Source of the DNA: Acetobacter tropicalis
GTDB taxonomy: Bacteria > Pseudomonadota > Alphaproteobacteria > Acetobacterales > Acetobacteraceae
NCBI RefSeq assembly: GCF_001580915.1
Contig: NZ_LHZQ01000208.1
Location: 1-61,103 of the forward strand
Direction of reading: 5' to 3'
DNA length: 61,103 bases
The notes under the pieces were generated by a model, which was not told the DNA's origin, searched no databases, and saw only the letters and a list, made by a program, of their open reading frames with translations. Position numbers and translations under genes: made by a program. This document shows, piece by piece, positions 27,663 to 36,085 of the stretch. The stretch's first letter is position 1; each line of letters opens with the position of its first letter.

Positions 27663-29135
27663 ATGACCCTTCAGTCCCATGTCCCATCTCTATCCGCGTC
27701 AACGCCAACTCCTCTTGCTTCCCCACAGTTAGCGCGGCCATTCACATCAATTACCACCAGTCCTGCTGCCTCCACTCAGCCGCAAACCGCAGAAGCCCCG
27801 GGGCCGCCGTACGGCACAGTCGAGTTTGCGCTGGACCGGTCCGTGCGGCGCATAGATGCAGATGGCCACCTGCATATTGCGGCCTGCATCCTTTCTGCGG
27901 CCACAGTCTGCCCCTATTACGGGCACGAAATTCCGAACGCCGCAGCCCTCGGCCTTGATCCGAATGCGCTATATCAGGTGTATCGGGACCCAACAGCCCT
28001 ACAGGCCGCGGCGGCGAGCATGGCGGGCAAACCCATCCTCATGCGGCACCAGCCGGTTTCTGCGCAGGCCCACCCCAGCATGCTGACAGTCGGCGCGGTG
28101 GGCAGTGATGTCCACTTCACCCCGCCCAATCTGATCGGCAGCCTGACCATCTGGCAAAGCACTGCCATTGCCGCCATTCAGAGCGGCCAGCAGAAAGCCG
28201 TCTCCGCCGGATACCGCTACCGCGCTGTCGCGCAAACGGGCACGCATGACGGCACACCCTACACCCTTGTCATGGCGGATATCGTCTTCAATCACCTCGC
28301 CCTTGTCACGGAACCTCGTGTCAAAACCGCCATCATTGGTGATGCGTCTCCCGCCGCTCCGTCACGCGCAAACAGCAAATGGCCCCACACCGGCGCACGG
28401 GTCTCCGGTCCGTCGTCCATGGCTGGTGCGCGTGCTCCGGCCATCCAGCCATCCTCGGCCTCTGTTCCCTCGTTCATCGCCGCATCAGGCGGCACGGCCC
28501 CGTCCAGTTCGTCGCAGCCCTGCCTGCAACAGGGGGCCCTCACATCCAACAGCACAAGGCAGGCCATGCCCACACACGCACACGCCACCTCTCACGCCCA
28601 TCCGGCCACATCTTCCTCCGTGCAGACAGACGCCTCAGCCATTCCGGCGGCTGCACACACGCCCACGGCCACACCGTCTGAAGCCACCGCCGGAACCGTA
28701 TCTTCCCTGCCAGCAGCAGCACCATTGGCAGGTTCAGGAGGTACCCAACCGCACTCTACCACCATACCGTCCTGCACGGCGGCTCAGCCCGCCCTCAGCA
28801 TGGATGCCGCCATCGCGCAGGCCGTTCAGCAGGCCGAGGCCGGGGCCATGCGTCGCATGGAAGCCCTGCACACGGCCCGCGCCGCAGTGCACCCGTTTGT
28901 GGGGGATGTCACCATGGACAGTGCCGCCGCTGTCTATGGTTTTGCCCTGCGTGAAAACGGGGTGGACACCACCGCTCTGCCAGAAGCCGCGCTTCAGCCG
29001 CTGTTCCAGCAGTTCGCCCGCCTGCATGCGCAAACGCAGGCAGCAGGGCAGGGCGCTGCACTGGGAATGGATTCCTCAAAAACCGTTTCCTTCCGTGAAG
29101 AATTCGGTCTCAACCGTATTACGGTGAAAGCATAA
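27663..29135 (+). CDS. DUF2213-type prohead protein (protease/scaffold candidate)
   Basis: 490 aa from the ATG at 27663; an ATG at 27618 is also open. Residues 45-220 match the DUF2213 pattern: [71 protein letters not shown]. The next 170 residues are Ala/Pro/Ser/Thr/His-rich and disordered; the last 110 are helical and scaffold-like. DUF2213 proteins lie between portal and capsid genes and are thought to be prohead proteases fused to scaffold. Protease activity here is inference. Confidence 0.85.
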   Translation: MTLQSHVPSLSASTPTPLASPQLARPFTSITTSPAASTQPQTAEAPGPPYGTVEFALDRSVRRIDADGHLHIAACILSAATVCPYYGHEIPNAAALGLDPNALYQVYRDPTALQAAAASMAGKPILMRHQPVSAQAHPSMLTVGAVGSDVHFTPPNLIGSLTIWQSTAIAAIQSGQQKAVSAGYRYRAVAQTGTHDGTPYTLVMADIVFNHLALVTEPRVKTAIIGDASPAAPSRANSKWPHTGARVSGPSSMAGARAPAIQPSSASVPSFIAASGGTAPSSSSQPCLQQGALTSNSTRQAMPTHAHATSHAHPATSSSVQTDASAIPAAAHTPTATPSEATAGTVSSLPAAAPLAGSGGTQPHSTTIPSCTAAQPALSMDAAIAQAVQQAEAGAMRRMEALHTARAAVHPFVGDVTMDSAAAVYGFALRENGVDTTALPEAALQPLFQQFARLHAQTQAAGQGAALGMDSSKTVSFREEFGLNRITVKA

Positions 29136-29138
29136 CTC

Positions 29139-29642
29139 ATGGCGTTTCAGATACAGATCACCATCCAGCCCGCGCCTGCCGTGCCGGGAGATTTCGCCTC
29201 TCTCAACCCCACCGCAACCTTCCCGGCAGGCGAGGGCGCTCTGGTGGCCGCCAGCGGCGGTTGTGCAGTAGGCGCGTTCGGGTGGGTGCAGAGTGATGGC
29301 CGCAGCGTGGCCAACACCCCGCCCAACGGCACCACCACTGCGCCAGATGGTTTTGTGCATCGTGACCTTACGGGCCAGGTCACCAGTTTTTCTGATGAAG
29401 CCAGCCTGATCATTCCAGAAGGCTTTCCCGTAACCCTGTTCACGGCGGGGGATTTCTGGGCCACCAGCACCACCGCAGCCACACCGGGGCAGGCAGTGTT
29501 CGCCTCCACCACCAACGGCAGCATCGCCACCGGCACGGCGGGCAGCACAATGCCAGATGCCCTGCAAACGTCTTTTGTCACCGCCTCCGCCTGTAGCGCG
29601 GGTGAACTTGTCAAACTCTCCACATGGAGCCACGCAGTATGA
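29139..29642 (+). CDS. Capsid decoration (cement) protein
   Basis: 167 aa. All-beta pattern rich in Gly/Thr/Ala (AVGAFGWVQSDGRSVANTPP, PDGFVHRDLTGQVTSF, IPEGFPVTLFTAGDFW). Size and position, directly before and overlapping the major capsid gene (ATGA), match the structural cement proteins found in phages with this gene order. It would stabilise the expanded head. No motif proves the role. Confidence 0.75.
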   Translation: MAFQIQITIQPAPAVPGDFASLNPTATFPAGEGALVAASGGCAVGAFGWVQSDGRSVANTPPNGTTTAPDGFVHRDLTGQVTSFSDEASLIIPEGFPVTLFTAGDFWATSTTAATPGQAVFASTTNGSIATGTAGSTMPDALQTSFVTASACSAGELVKLSTWSHAV

Positions 29643-30676
29643 GCCTCTTCCCTTCAGAACTGGCGGAACTCAACCGCCTTGGCTTCATTATGCCGCAGGC
29701 CCGCGGCATGATCGCCAATGCGCTGCTGGCAACGGATGCCATGGCGCTGGATGCCCAGCCAGCCCTGTCCACCAGCGCCAATGCCGGTATTCCGGCTTTC
29801 ATGAGCGCATGGGTTGATCCGGCCCTCATCAAGGTGGCCTTCGCCCCCATGCGTGCGGCAGAACTGCTGGGCGAGGTCCGCAAGGGCGATTGGGTTACCC
29901 GCACCGCCATTTTCCCCATGCTTGAAACCACTGGTGAAATCAGCAGTTATGGGGACTGGAACGCAAACGGGCAGGTCAGCCTCAACCCTTCCTACCCTGA
30001 ACGTCAGTCCTACCATTATCAGGTCTTCCTCTCCTGGGGGGAAATGGAACTGGCGCTGGCAGGGCAGGCGCGCCTGCAATGGGTGGCCAGCCTGCGTGAA
30101 GCCGCAGCCCTCAAGCTCAATAAGTTCCAGAACCAGACTTACTTTTTCGGTGTCAGTGGCCTGCGCCTGTATGGCTACCTGAATGATCCACGCCTGCCTG
30201 CCGCCATTACGCCCGCCATCAAGGCCGCAGGCGGCACAACGTGGGATACCGCCACGCCGGAAGAACGGCAGGATGATGTGATCGCCCTCATCAACCAGCT
30301 CCGTAAACAGACCGCTGGGCTGGTGGATACGGAAACTCCCATGGTGCTGGGCCTCTCCCCCACGCGCATGGGCCTGCTCACCCGCCGTAACAGCTTTGGT
30401 CTTTCTGCGGCTTCCCTGCTGAAAGATACCTACCCCAATCTGCGTTTTGTGCAGGCTGTCGAGTATGGAGATGCAACCGGCAGCACCGTGCAGACCATGC
30501 AGATCATGGCCGAACATGTGGACGCCCAGAAAACGGCGGAAACCGCCTTTACGGAAAAACTGCGCGCCCACGCGGTGGTGACAGATGCCTCCGCCTGGAA
30601 GCAGAAACTCTCGCAGGGCACATGGGGCGCCATCATCTACATGCCCGCTGGCATTGCCACCATGACAGGCCTGTAA
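29639..30676 (+). CDS. Major capsid protein (DUF2184 type)
   Basis: 345 aa from the ATG at 29639, overlapping the previous stop. DUF2184-like features: the N-terminal ELNRLGFIMPQARGM, then TRTAIFPMLETTGEISSYGD, NPSYPERQSYHYQVFLSWGE and QNQTYFFGVSGLRLYGYLND. The fold is expected to be HK97-like. It builds the icosahedral shell. Full length with no frame disruption, so the capsid could be functional. Confidence 0.9.
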   Translation: MSLFPSELAELNRLGFIMPQARGMIANALLATDAMALDAQPALSTSANAGIPAFMSAWVDPALIKVAFAPMRAAELLGEVRKGDWVTRTAIFPMLETTGEISSYGDWNANGQVSLNPSYPERQSYHYQVFLSWGEMELALAGQARLQWVASLREAAALKLNKFQNQTYFFGVSGLRLYGYLNDPRLPAAITPAIKAAGGTTWDTATPEERQDDVIALINQLRKQTAGLVDTETPMVLGLSPTRMGLLTRRNSFGLSAASLLKDTYPNLRFVQAVEYGDATGSTVQTMQIMAEHVDAQKTAETAFTEKLRAHAVVTDASAWKQKLSQGTWGAIIYMPAGIATMTGL

Positions 30677-30777
30677 ACCACAGGCCCGCAAGGGGATGTT
30701 TCACACAGAGCTTTCACAATCCCTCTGAAAAAAACATCTCCTTCCCTAAAACTTTCCCGAACAGACGGATCTTCCCT

Positions 30778-31098
30778 ATGGCATCACCCGCAACCGTTAC
30801 CATCGGCTGCAAACTGCCCAATGGCCTTGTTCTGGCATTGGGTGAAACCCGCCACACACTGGCTGGCACACGCGCCTCCGCCGTGGTGGGCGGCTATGGC
30901 CTTACCCCTGTCCCGGCAGATTTCTGGGCAGCGTGGTCCCGCCAGTATGCAGCGTTTCCGCCCTTGCAGCAGGGGTTGATTTTTGCACAGCCTACGGTGG
31001 ACAAAGCCGCCGCGCAGGCGCGCGAACACGCCGCCCTTCGCACTGGTCTGGAGCCCATCAACCCGCAAACTCCGGCCCCCGGCATCATCCCTGCCTGA
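30778..31098 (+). CDS. Small head-completion-region protein
   Basis: 106 aa from the ATG at 30778, about 100 bp after the capsid gene. It begins ATVTIGCKLPNGLVLALG, continues with a short beta-rich stretch, and ends QGLIFAQPTVDKAAAQAREH. Proteins with this start, placed between capsid and connector genes, occur in the same phage group. Role unknown; probably part of head completion. Confidence 0.65.
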   Translation: MASPATVTIGCKLPNGLVLALGETRHTLAGTRASAVVGGYGLTPVPADFWAAWSRQYAAFPPLQQGLIFAQPTVDKAAAQAREHAALRTGLEPINPQTPAPGIIPA

Positions 31099-31102
31099 AT
31101 AA

Positions 31103-31630
<528 letters not shown>

Positions 31631-31896
31631 TATAAATTCCCGCTATTACATTTTACAGAAACAGGTTTTGTAAAATGGTCAAAGATAGAACGCTATAGTC
31701 CTTTTGCACTGCAGAGCCCTTTGGTATCTGGATCAGATACCTGCTCATCAGGGTGCAAAACCTGTTTTTCACCCATCAAAATTGCGCTCCCTTTTGCGTA
31801 GTGGCCTCTCAACCACCGCTCCCAAAACCATTGTGGGTGCTCCGGCAGCGTTTTTTGTCCGCTATCCCTTAGGTTTTTCACAGACAGGACACCTGC
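31631..31896. other. Non-coding insert with two palindromes inside the structural operon
   Basis: A 266-bp gap in an operon whose genes otherwise touch or overlap. It contains ATTTTACA/TGTAAAAT (31650-31676) and a perfect GGTATCTG-GAT-CAGATACC palindrome (31723-31741). A minus-strand frame of 73 codons (31693-31914) contains the locally protein-like PEHPQWFWERWLRGHYAKGS but no ribosome site. It could be a remnant of an inserted element or an internal regulatory site. Confidence 0.5.
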
Positions 31897-32607
31897 ATGA
31901 TCCTTACGCTGCAAGGCGGAACACAGGCGCGTACCCTCCTGCGCATGCTGGCCGCCGGATCGTCCCTGCCCGGTGCTAACACGGCTCCCGCCGCGCAGGG
32001 GAACCAGCCCTCACACGCAACAACAGGTTCCTCGGCTTCAACCGGCACACAGTATGCGGAAATGTCTGGTTCACACCGCCAGAATCCCAACCTGTCAAAC
32101 ACGTCATTCCAAAGCACAGCACGCAACCCATCATCCGGTGCAGCGTCCACGTCCTGCACCGCATCAGTAAAAGCAGGGTTTCTACGGGGCAGATCTTACC
32201 CGAATGGCACGCCGGTCGCTGCCATTGCTGCCGTCCAAGAATTTGGGGCTGTCATCCGCAAGGCAACATCCCGGAGCGGTGCTGTATCCATCGTTATTCC
32301 GCCCCGGCCATTCATGCGGGCGGCCATGGCGCAGGATGCTTCAAAATGGAAAGAAATCTTCCGTCAGGCTCTTGCTGAAAGCCTTGCAGCGAGCCACCAA
32401 CCAGAGGCTACATGCCGTATCCTGCACACGCCCACCACTGCCTTGCAGCGCACCGGCCACGCCATGCAGGCCAGCATCACCCACGCCATTCAGGCTGTCC
32501 ATACGCCACCCAACAGCCCGGCTACCATCCACCATAAAGGGTCTGATAAACCGCTTGAGGACACAAAAACACTTCTAAACAGCGTCTCTTTTCAGGTGCA
32601 GTCATGA
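31897..32607 (+). CDS. Tail-completion / HK97 gp10-like protein
   Basis: 236 aa. A disordered Ser/Thr/Ala/Gln-rich segment of about 80 residues interrupts the usual N-terminus. The conserved block follows: VKAGFLRGRSYPNGTPVAAI, AAVQEFGAVIRKA, IPPRPFMRAAMAQDASKWKE. This is the pattern of minor tail/neck proteins of the gp10 group. It overlaps the next gene (ATGA). Inserted disordered stretches recur in many proteins of this cluster. Confidence 0.75.
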   Translation: MILTLQGGTQARTLLRMLAAGSSLPGANTAPAAQGNQPSHATTGSSASTGTQYAEMSGSHRQNPNLSNTSFQSTARNPSSGAASTSCTASVKAGFLRGRSYPNGTPVAAIAAVQEFGAVIRKATSRSGAVSIVIPPRPFMRAAMAQDASKWKEIFRQALAESLAASHQPEATCRILHTPTTALQRTGHAMQASITHAIQAVHTPPNSPATIHHKGSDKPLEDTKTLLNSVSFQVQS

Positions 32608-32978
32608 ATGGCCTGTTCGGCATCGCGGCAGCGGCCACCATGGCTCTGCTGCCATCAATCCTAGCCACCTTGCGGGTGCAGGATGGCACCATCACGCTGC
32701 CAGATGGTTCCACGCAGCCGCGCTATACGGATGTGCTTGTCACCATCAAGGTACAGGCCGCCACCAGCGCGGATCTCACACAAACGGCGGGGCTCAACCA
32801 GAGTTCTGAAAACCGCCTGGTCTATCTGCCCGGTCTTATCAAAGGGCTGGACCGTACCCATCAGTTTGGGGGAGACAGCCTGTTTTTTGAAGGCGCGGAA
32901 TGGCTGGTCACAAGCCAGCCCGAAACATGGGGAGGCGGCCAATGGTCCAAACTTCTCGTCATCCGGCAACTATCATGA
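32604..32978 (+). CDS. Phage neck/head-tail joining protein
   Basis: 124 aa, start overlapping the previous stop. Beta-rich: ILATLRVQDGTITLPDGSTQ, YTDVLVTIKVQ, NRLVYLPGLIKGLDRTHQFG, LFFEGAEWLVTSQPETWG. Position between gp10-like and terminator-type genes and its size fit a head-tail joining protein. No named domain recognised beyond that. Confidence 0.7.
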   Translation: MNGLFGIAAAATMALLPSILATLRVQDGTITLPDGSTQPRYTDVLVTIKVQAATSADLTQTAGLNQSSENRLVYLPGLIKGLDRTHQFGGDSLFFEGAEWLVTSQPETWGGGQWSKLLVIRQLS

Positions 32979-33793
32979 CCATCCAGCCCGTTACGGCCAG
33001 CATCACCACGGCGCTAAGGGAGTTCCTCCGTGCCGCTCTGCCACCAGGTCTGCCGGTGCAACTGGCACAGCAGAACCGCACCGTCGCCCCCGCAGGCCCG
33101 TTCGTTCTGCTTACTCTTCTCACACGCCAGCCACTCGCCACTGTCGCCCAGACAGAAACAGAAACCATAACGATCCTGAGCGTGCCAGAGGAGGTGAGGG
33201 TGCAGGTCAGCATCTTCGGGCCCGGCGCGGGGGATAACGCCCAGAGTATCGCTACCCTGTTCCGCACGGACTGGGCATGCCGTTATTTTGAAAACCTGTT
33301 TCAAAATAATAAGGAAGAACAGTCCTTAGATGCAGAATCGTCCCTCGGCACAGTAGCGGAGTGGCTAGAAAAATACGCTCCCGCCGCACCAGAACCTCCC
33401 GCTGCCGCTCAGTCTCTTCCTCTCCCGGCTAAAGCCCCGAAACCGGGCAGTGAACGCCCTCTTACACCCTTATCACCCACGCCCCCTCCCAGCGCGGAGG
33501 CGTTTCCTCAAAACGCTCCATGCCAGAATACACGCCCTTGCAACGCCTTTCCGGCATCGGTCCCGGCACAACCGGCCGCTCCATGCTACGCACCGGCCCG
33601 CATTGTCCCACTTTATGCCGGGCCGCCACGGCAGATGCCTTTTGTAAATGGTGAACGCCAGTTTGAAGAACATTGGCTTCTGGAGCTGCATTGTCAGGTG
33701 CGCACCACTCTTACGCTTCCCACCACCACGGCCAGCGCCGCCAGCCTTGCGCTGATATGCGCAGATACCCTCACGGATGAGCCCTCTGCATGA
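32975..33793 (+). CDS. Tail-terminator / neck protein (gp12-like)
   Basis: 272 aa from the ATG at 32975 (ATGA overlap). N-terminal residues 1-100 (REFLRAALPPGLPVQLAQQN, FGPGAGDNAQSIATLFRTDW) and C-terminal residues 205-272 (PLYAGPPRQMPFVNGERQFE, WLLELHCQVRTTLTLP) make one neck-terminator domain. About 100 Pro/Ser/Ala-rich residues split it. The domain caps the tail tube before joining the head. The large disordered insert in the middle of a compact fold is odd. Confidence 0.75.
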   Translation: MTIQPVTASITTALREFLRAALPPGLPVQLAQQNRTVAPAGPFVLLTLLTRQPLATVAQTETETITILSVPEEVRVQVSIFGPGAGDNAQSIATLFRTDWACRYFENLFQNNKEEQSLDAESSLGTVAEWLEKYAPAAPEPPAAAQSLPLPAKAPKPGSERPLTPLSPTPPPSAEAFPQNAPCQNTRPCNAFPASVPAQPAAPCYAPARIVPLYAGPPRQMPFVNGERQFEEHWLLELHCQVRTTLTLPTTTASAASLALICADTLTDEPSA

Positions 33794-34947
33794 CCCTACC
33801 CATCAGTTCCCTTGTTTCCGTCACGCCGGGCGTGATCTCTCCCGGTGGCACCGTCAGTCTGCTGACCGGCATGCTGTTCTCCACACATGCCGCGCTGTCC
33901 TCCGGCGTTTCAGTGTTCACCTCGGCGGCGGATGTTGCAACGTTATGTGGCGCTTCCAGCCCGGAAGCCGCCATCGCCAGCGTGTATTTTTCAGCCTATA
34001 CCAACGCGCAGGATACGCCTGAAAAACTCTATATTTTTCAAATTCCTGCCACTCCGACGGATGCAGAATACGGCACTTACCTCAGCACTGCTGCTGCTAC
34101 GGTGAGTGATTGGGCACCCTTCCTGTGTGCACAGGAACCCTCAGCCGCTGCAAAAACACAAATCGCCACCTGGATGGCCGCCAACCCCAACCGATACTGG
34201 GGTGTTGTGCCAGATGCAGATGCTACGATCCTCAGCCCCAACGCCACCGACAGTTTCGGTTCAACCGTCAAGGCGCAGTCCACGCCCGGCATAACCAGCC
34301 TGTGCAATACGGATGGCACGGGCCTTCTGGCCGGGGCGCTGTGTCTGGGCTGGGCGGCCAGCCTCAACCCGCAACGCACGGGCGGCCGCACCACGCTGAT
34401 GTTCCGCAACAATGGCGGCGTGACCCCGGCCAATCTCACGCCATCTCAGGCAGAGGCCCTGCTGGCTAACGGCTACAGCTTTTACGGCAGCTATAAAAGC
34501 ACGGATAGCACATTCAGTTTTCTCAATAACGGGGCGGTCTCCGGTCCGTTCGGCTGGGCAGACAGTTACATCAACCAGATCTGGATGAACGCCAGCTTCC
34601 AGTCAGACCTGCTGACCCTTTTCTCCAGCGTTGGCCAAATCCCCTATACCGCACAAGGGGATTCCCTGATCGCCACTGCCGTGCAGGGCACTATTGATAC
34701 CGCTCTGGCGTTCGGGGCCATCCAGCCCAATGTCACCCTTTCCGCGGCGGAGGCACAGGCCGTCAACGCACAAGCGGGCCGCACCATTGATAGCGTACTC
34801 TCCACCCGTGGCTGGTATCTGCTGCCCGGTGCGTCCACCGCTTCCGCCAGCACCCGCGCCAGCCGCGGCGCCGTGCAGGGGCGCTTTTTCTACACGGATG
34901 GAGAGTCCGTGCAGTCCATCACTCTGGCATCGGTAGAGGTTCAGTAA
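33790..34947 (+). CDS. Contractile tail sheath (DUF3383 type)
   Basis: 385 aa, overlapping the previous stop. Begins ISSLVSVTPGVISPGGTVSL, with FSAYTNAQDTPEKLYIFQIP, GGRTTLMFRNNGGVTPANLT and NGYSFYGSYKSTDSTFSFLN, hallmark segments of the DUF3383 sheath family. The protein polymerises around the tail tube and contracts to drive it into the target envelope, so the particle is myovirus-like. Length is normal and no disruption is visible. Confidence 0.92.
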   Translation: MTLPISSLVSVTPGVISPGGTVSLLTGMLFSTHAALSSGVSVFTSAADVATLCGASSPEAAIASVYFSAYTNAQDTPEKLYIFQIPATPTDAEYGTYLSTAAATVSDWAPFLCAQEPSAAAKTQIATWMAANPNRYWGVVPDADATILSPNATDSFGSTVKAQSTPGITSLCNTDGTGLLAGALCLGWAASLNPQRTGGRTTLMFRNNGGVTPANLTPSQAEALLANGYSFYGSYKSTDSTFSFLNNGAVSGPFGWADSYINQIWMNASFQSDLLTLFSSVGQIPYTAQGDSLIATAVQGTIDTALAFGAIQPNVTLSAAEAQAVNAQAGRTIDSVLSTRGWYLLPGASTASASTRASRGAVQGRFFYTDGESVQSITLASVEVQ

Positions 34948-34949
34948 TC

Positions 34950-35387
34950 ATGGCCGATTATGATATTACAGCCGCCAACTCGGTTTTTACCATCACGGTG
35001 CCGGGTCTGTATAACGCGCCCATAACATTGCAGAACTACGCCGCAGACCGCGCTTTTGAAACAGAAGCGCGTGAACTGGCCGAAACCGTAATGAGCATTG
35101 ATGGCTACCTCAATGCAGGCTGGGTGCCCAACCCCGTAACGCAGACCATTGCGCTGGCCGCCAGTAGTGAAAGTGCTTTGGTATTTGAAGCCATTGTCAT
35201 GGCGCAGGACTCCCGCCGGGGTCTGTACCGCATGGGGGCTGAAATCCAGATCCCGGCCATTGGCCGCAAATATACCATGGTGCGTGGCCTGCTGCGGTCT
35301 ATTGTCAGCATTCCCGGCGCAGGCCGCGTGCTGGAAGCCCGGAATTTTGAAATCACGTGGGAGCGTGTTCTGCCCGCCGCCATTTAA
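34950..35387 (+). CDS. Tail tube protein (DUF3277 type)
   Basis: 145 aa. Starts MADYDITAANSVFTITVPGL and carries QNYAADRAFETEARELAETV plus RLGAEIQIPAI-like sequence (MGAEIQIPAIGRKYT), matching DUF3277 tube proteins that always follow DUF3383 sheaths. It forms the inner tube through which cargo passes. Intact. Confidence 0.9.
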   Translation: MADYDITAANSVFTITVPGLYNAPITLQNYAADRAFETEARELAETVMSIDGYLNAGWVPNPVTQTIALAASSESALVFEAIVMAQDSRRGLYRMGAEIQIPAIGRKYTMVRGLLRSIVSIPGAGRVLEARNFEITWERVLPAAI

Positions 35388-35407
35388 GCGGCAGAAAGGA
35401 AGAGCCC

Positions 35408-35866
35408 ATGAAAACCATTGATTACACACATAGCAAACCCGGTGCCGATCACGGCAAACGCTTCTGCCTGACCCGTATGGATGCCTTTGCGGCAGATCAG
35501 TGGGCGCGGCACGCTCTTCAGGCTGCCATACGCGGCGGCGCACGCATCGGGGCTGATCTGGCAGAGGCCGGTGTGGCCGGACTAGCCAGTCTGGGGATAG
35601 AGATTTTCGGGTTCATGGAAGAAACCGATCTTGATAAAGCCCTCAACCGCCTGATGCAGTGCGTCACCATCCGCCCCGATCCCGCCAACCCGGATCTGAC
35701 CCGCGCCGTTATTGCCGCCGATTTTGAAGAACCGGAAACACTGGGCATGGTGCGTTCTGAAGTGTTCCGTCTACATGTGGGTTTTTTACTGGCCGCCGCA
35801 CACCAGCTTTTCCCCGTTGTGGCGGCCCTGTTGGGCGAGGCAGCACACCCCCCGTCCAGTGTGTAA
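35408..35866 (+). CDS. Tail assembly chaperone, short form
   Basis: 152 aa from the ATG at 35408 (AAAGGAAGAG ahead). Helical, acidic (GADHGKRFCLTRMDAFAADQ, LDKALNRLMQCVTIRPD, ADFEEPETLGMVRSEVFRLH). It lies between the tail tube and tape-measure genes, the fixed place for tail assembly chaperones. It should bind the tape measure and recruit tube subunits. The frame just ahead of its stop is open in -1 and leads to a conserved-looking extension. Confidence 0.8.
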   Translation: MKTIDYTHSKPGADHGKRFCLTRMDAFAADQWARHALQAAIRGGARIGADLAEAGVAGLASLGIEIFGFMEETDLDKALNRLMQCVTIRPDPANPDLTRAVIAADFEEPETLGMVRSEVFRLHVGFLLAAAHQLFPVVAALLGEAAHPPSSV

Positions 35867-36018
35867 ATATTTCTCCCGCATTGTCGGTTGTCCTCTCATC
35901 CGGTCTGGCCAGCCTGAAAGACCTGAAAACGGTTTATGATAGCGAGGACCTTTACACATTGCTTGAAGTCGTCTCCGTCACCAAATGGAACACAGCACAA
36001 GCCCGCTCAGCCCCCTAA
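35848..36018 (+). CDS. Predicted -1 frameshift extension of the tail chaperone
   Basis: The heptamer CCCCCCG at 35848-35854 fits X-XXY-YYZ in the frame of the short chaperone. A -1 slip avoids the TAA at 35864 and adds 54 codons ending at 36018, giving a product of about 203 aa. The added part contains LASLKDLKTVYDSEDLYTLL and EVVSVTKW, the typical small second domain of tail chaperones. It has no start codon of its own. Such frameshifts are known for lambda G/GT and relatives; use of this site is inferred. Confidence 0.7.
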   Translation, partial: PPVQCVNISPALSVVLSSGLASLKDLKTVYDSEDLYTLLEVVSVTKWNTAQARSAP

Positions 36019-36085
36019 CGGCACGTAGTCTCTTTGTCTTCCGGGCTGATGGCGGCTTTGAAATATCCCGCAAGGAACAGTCCCA

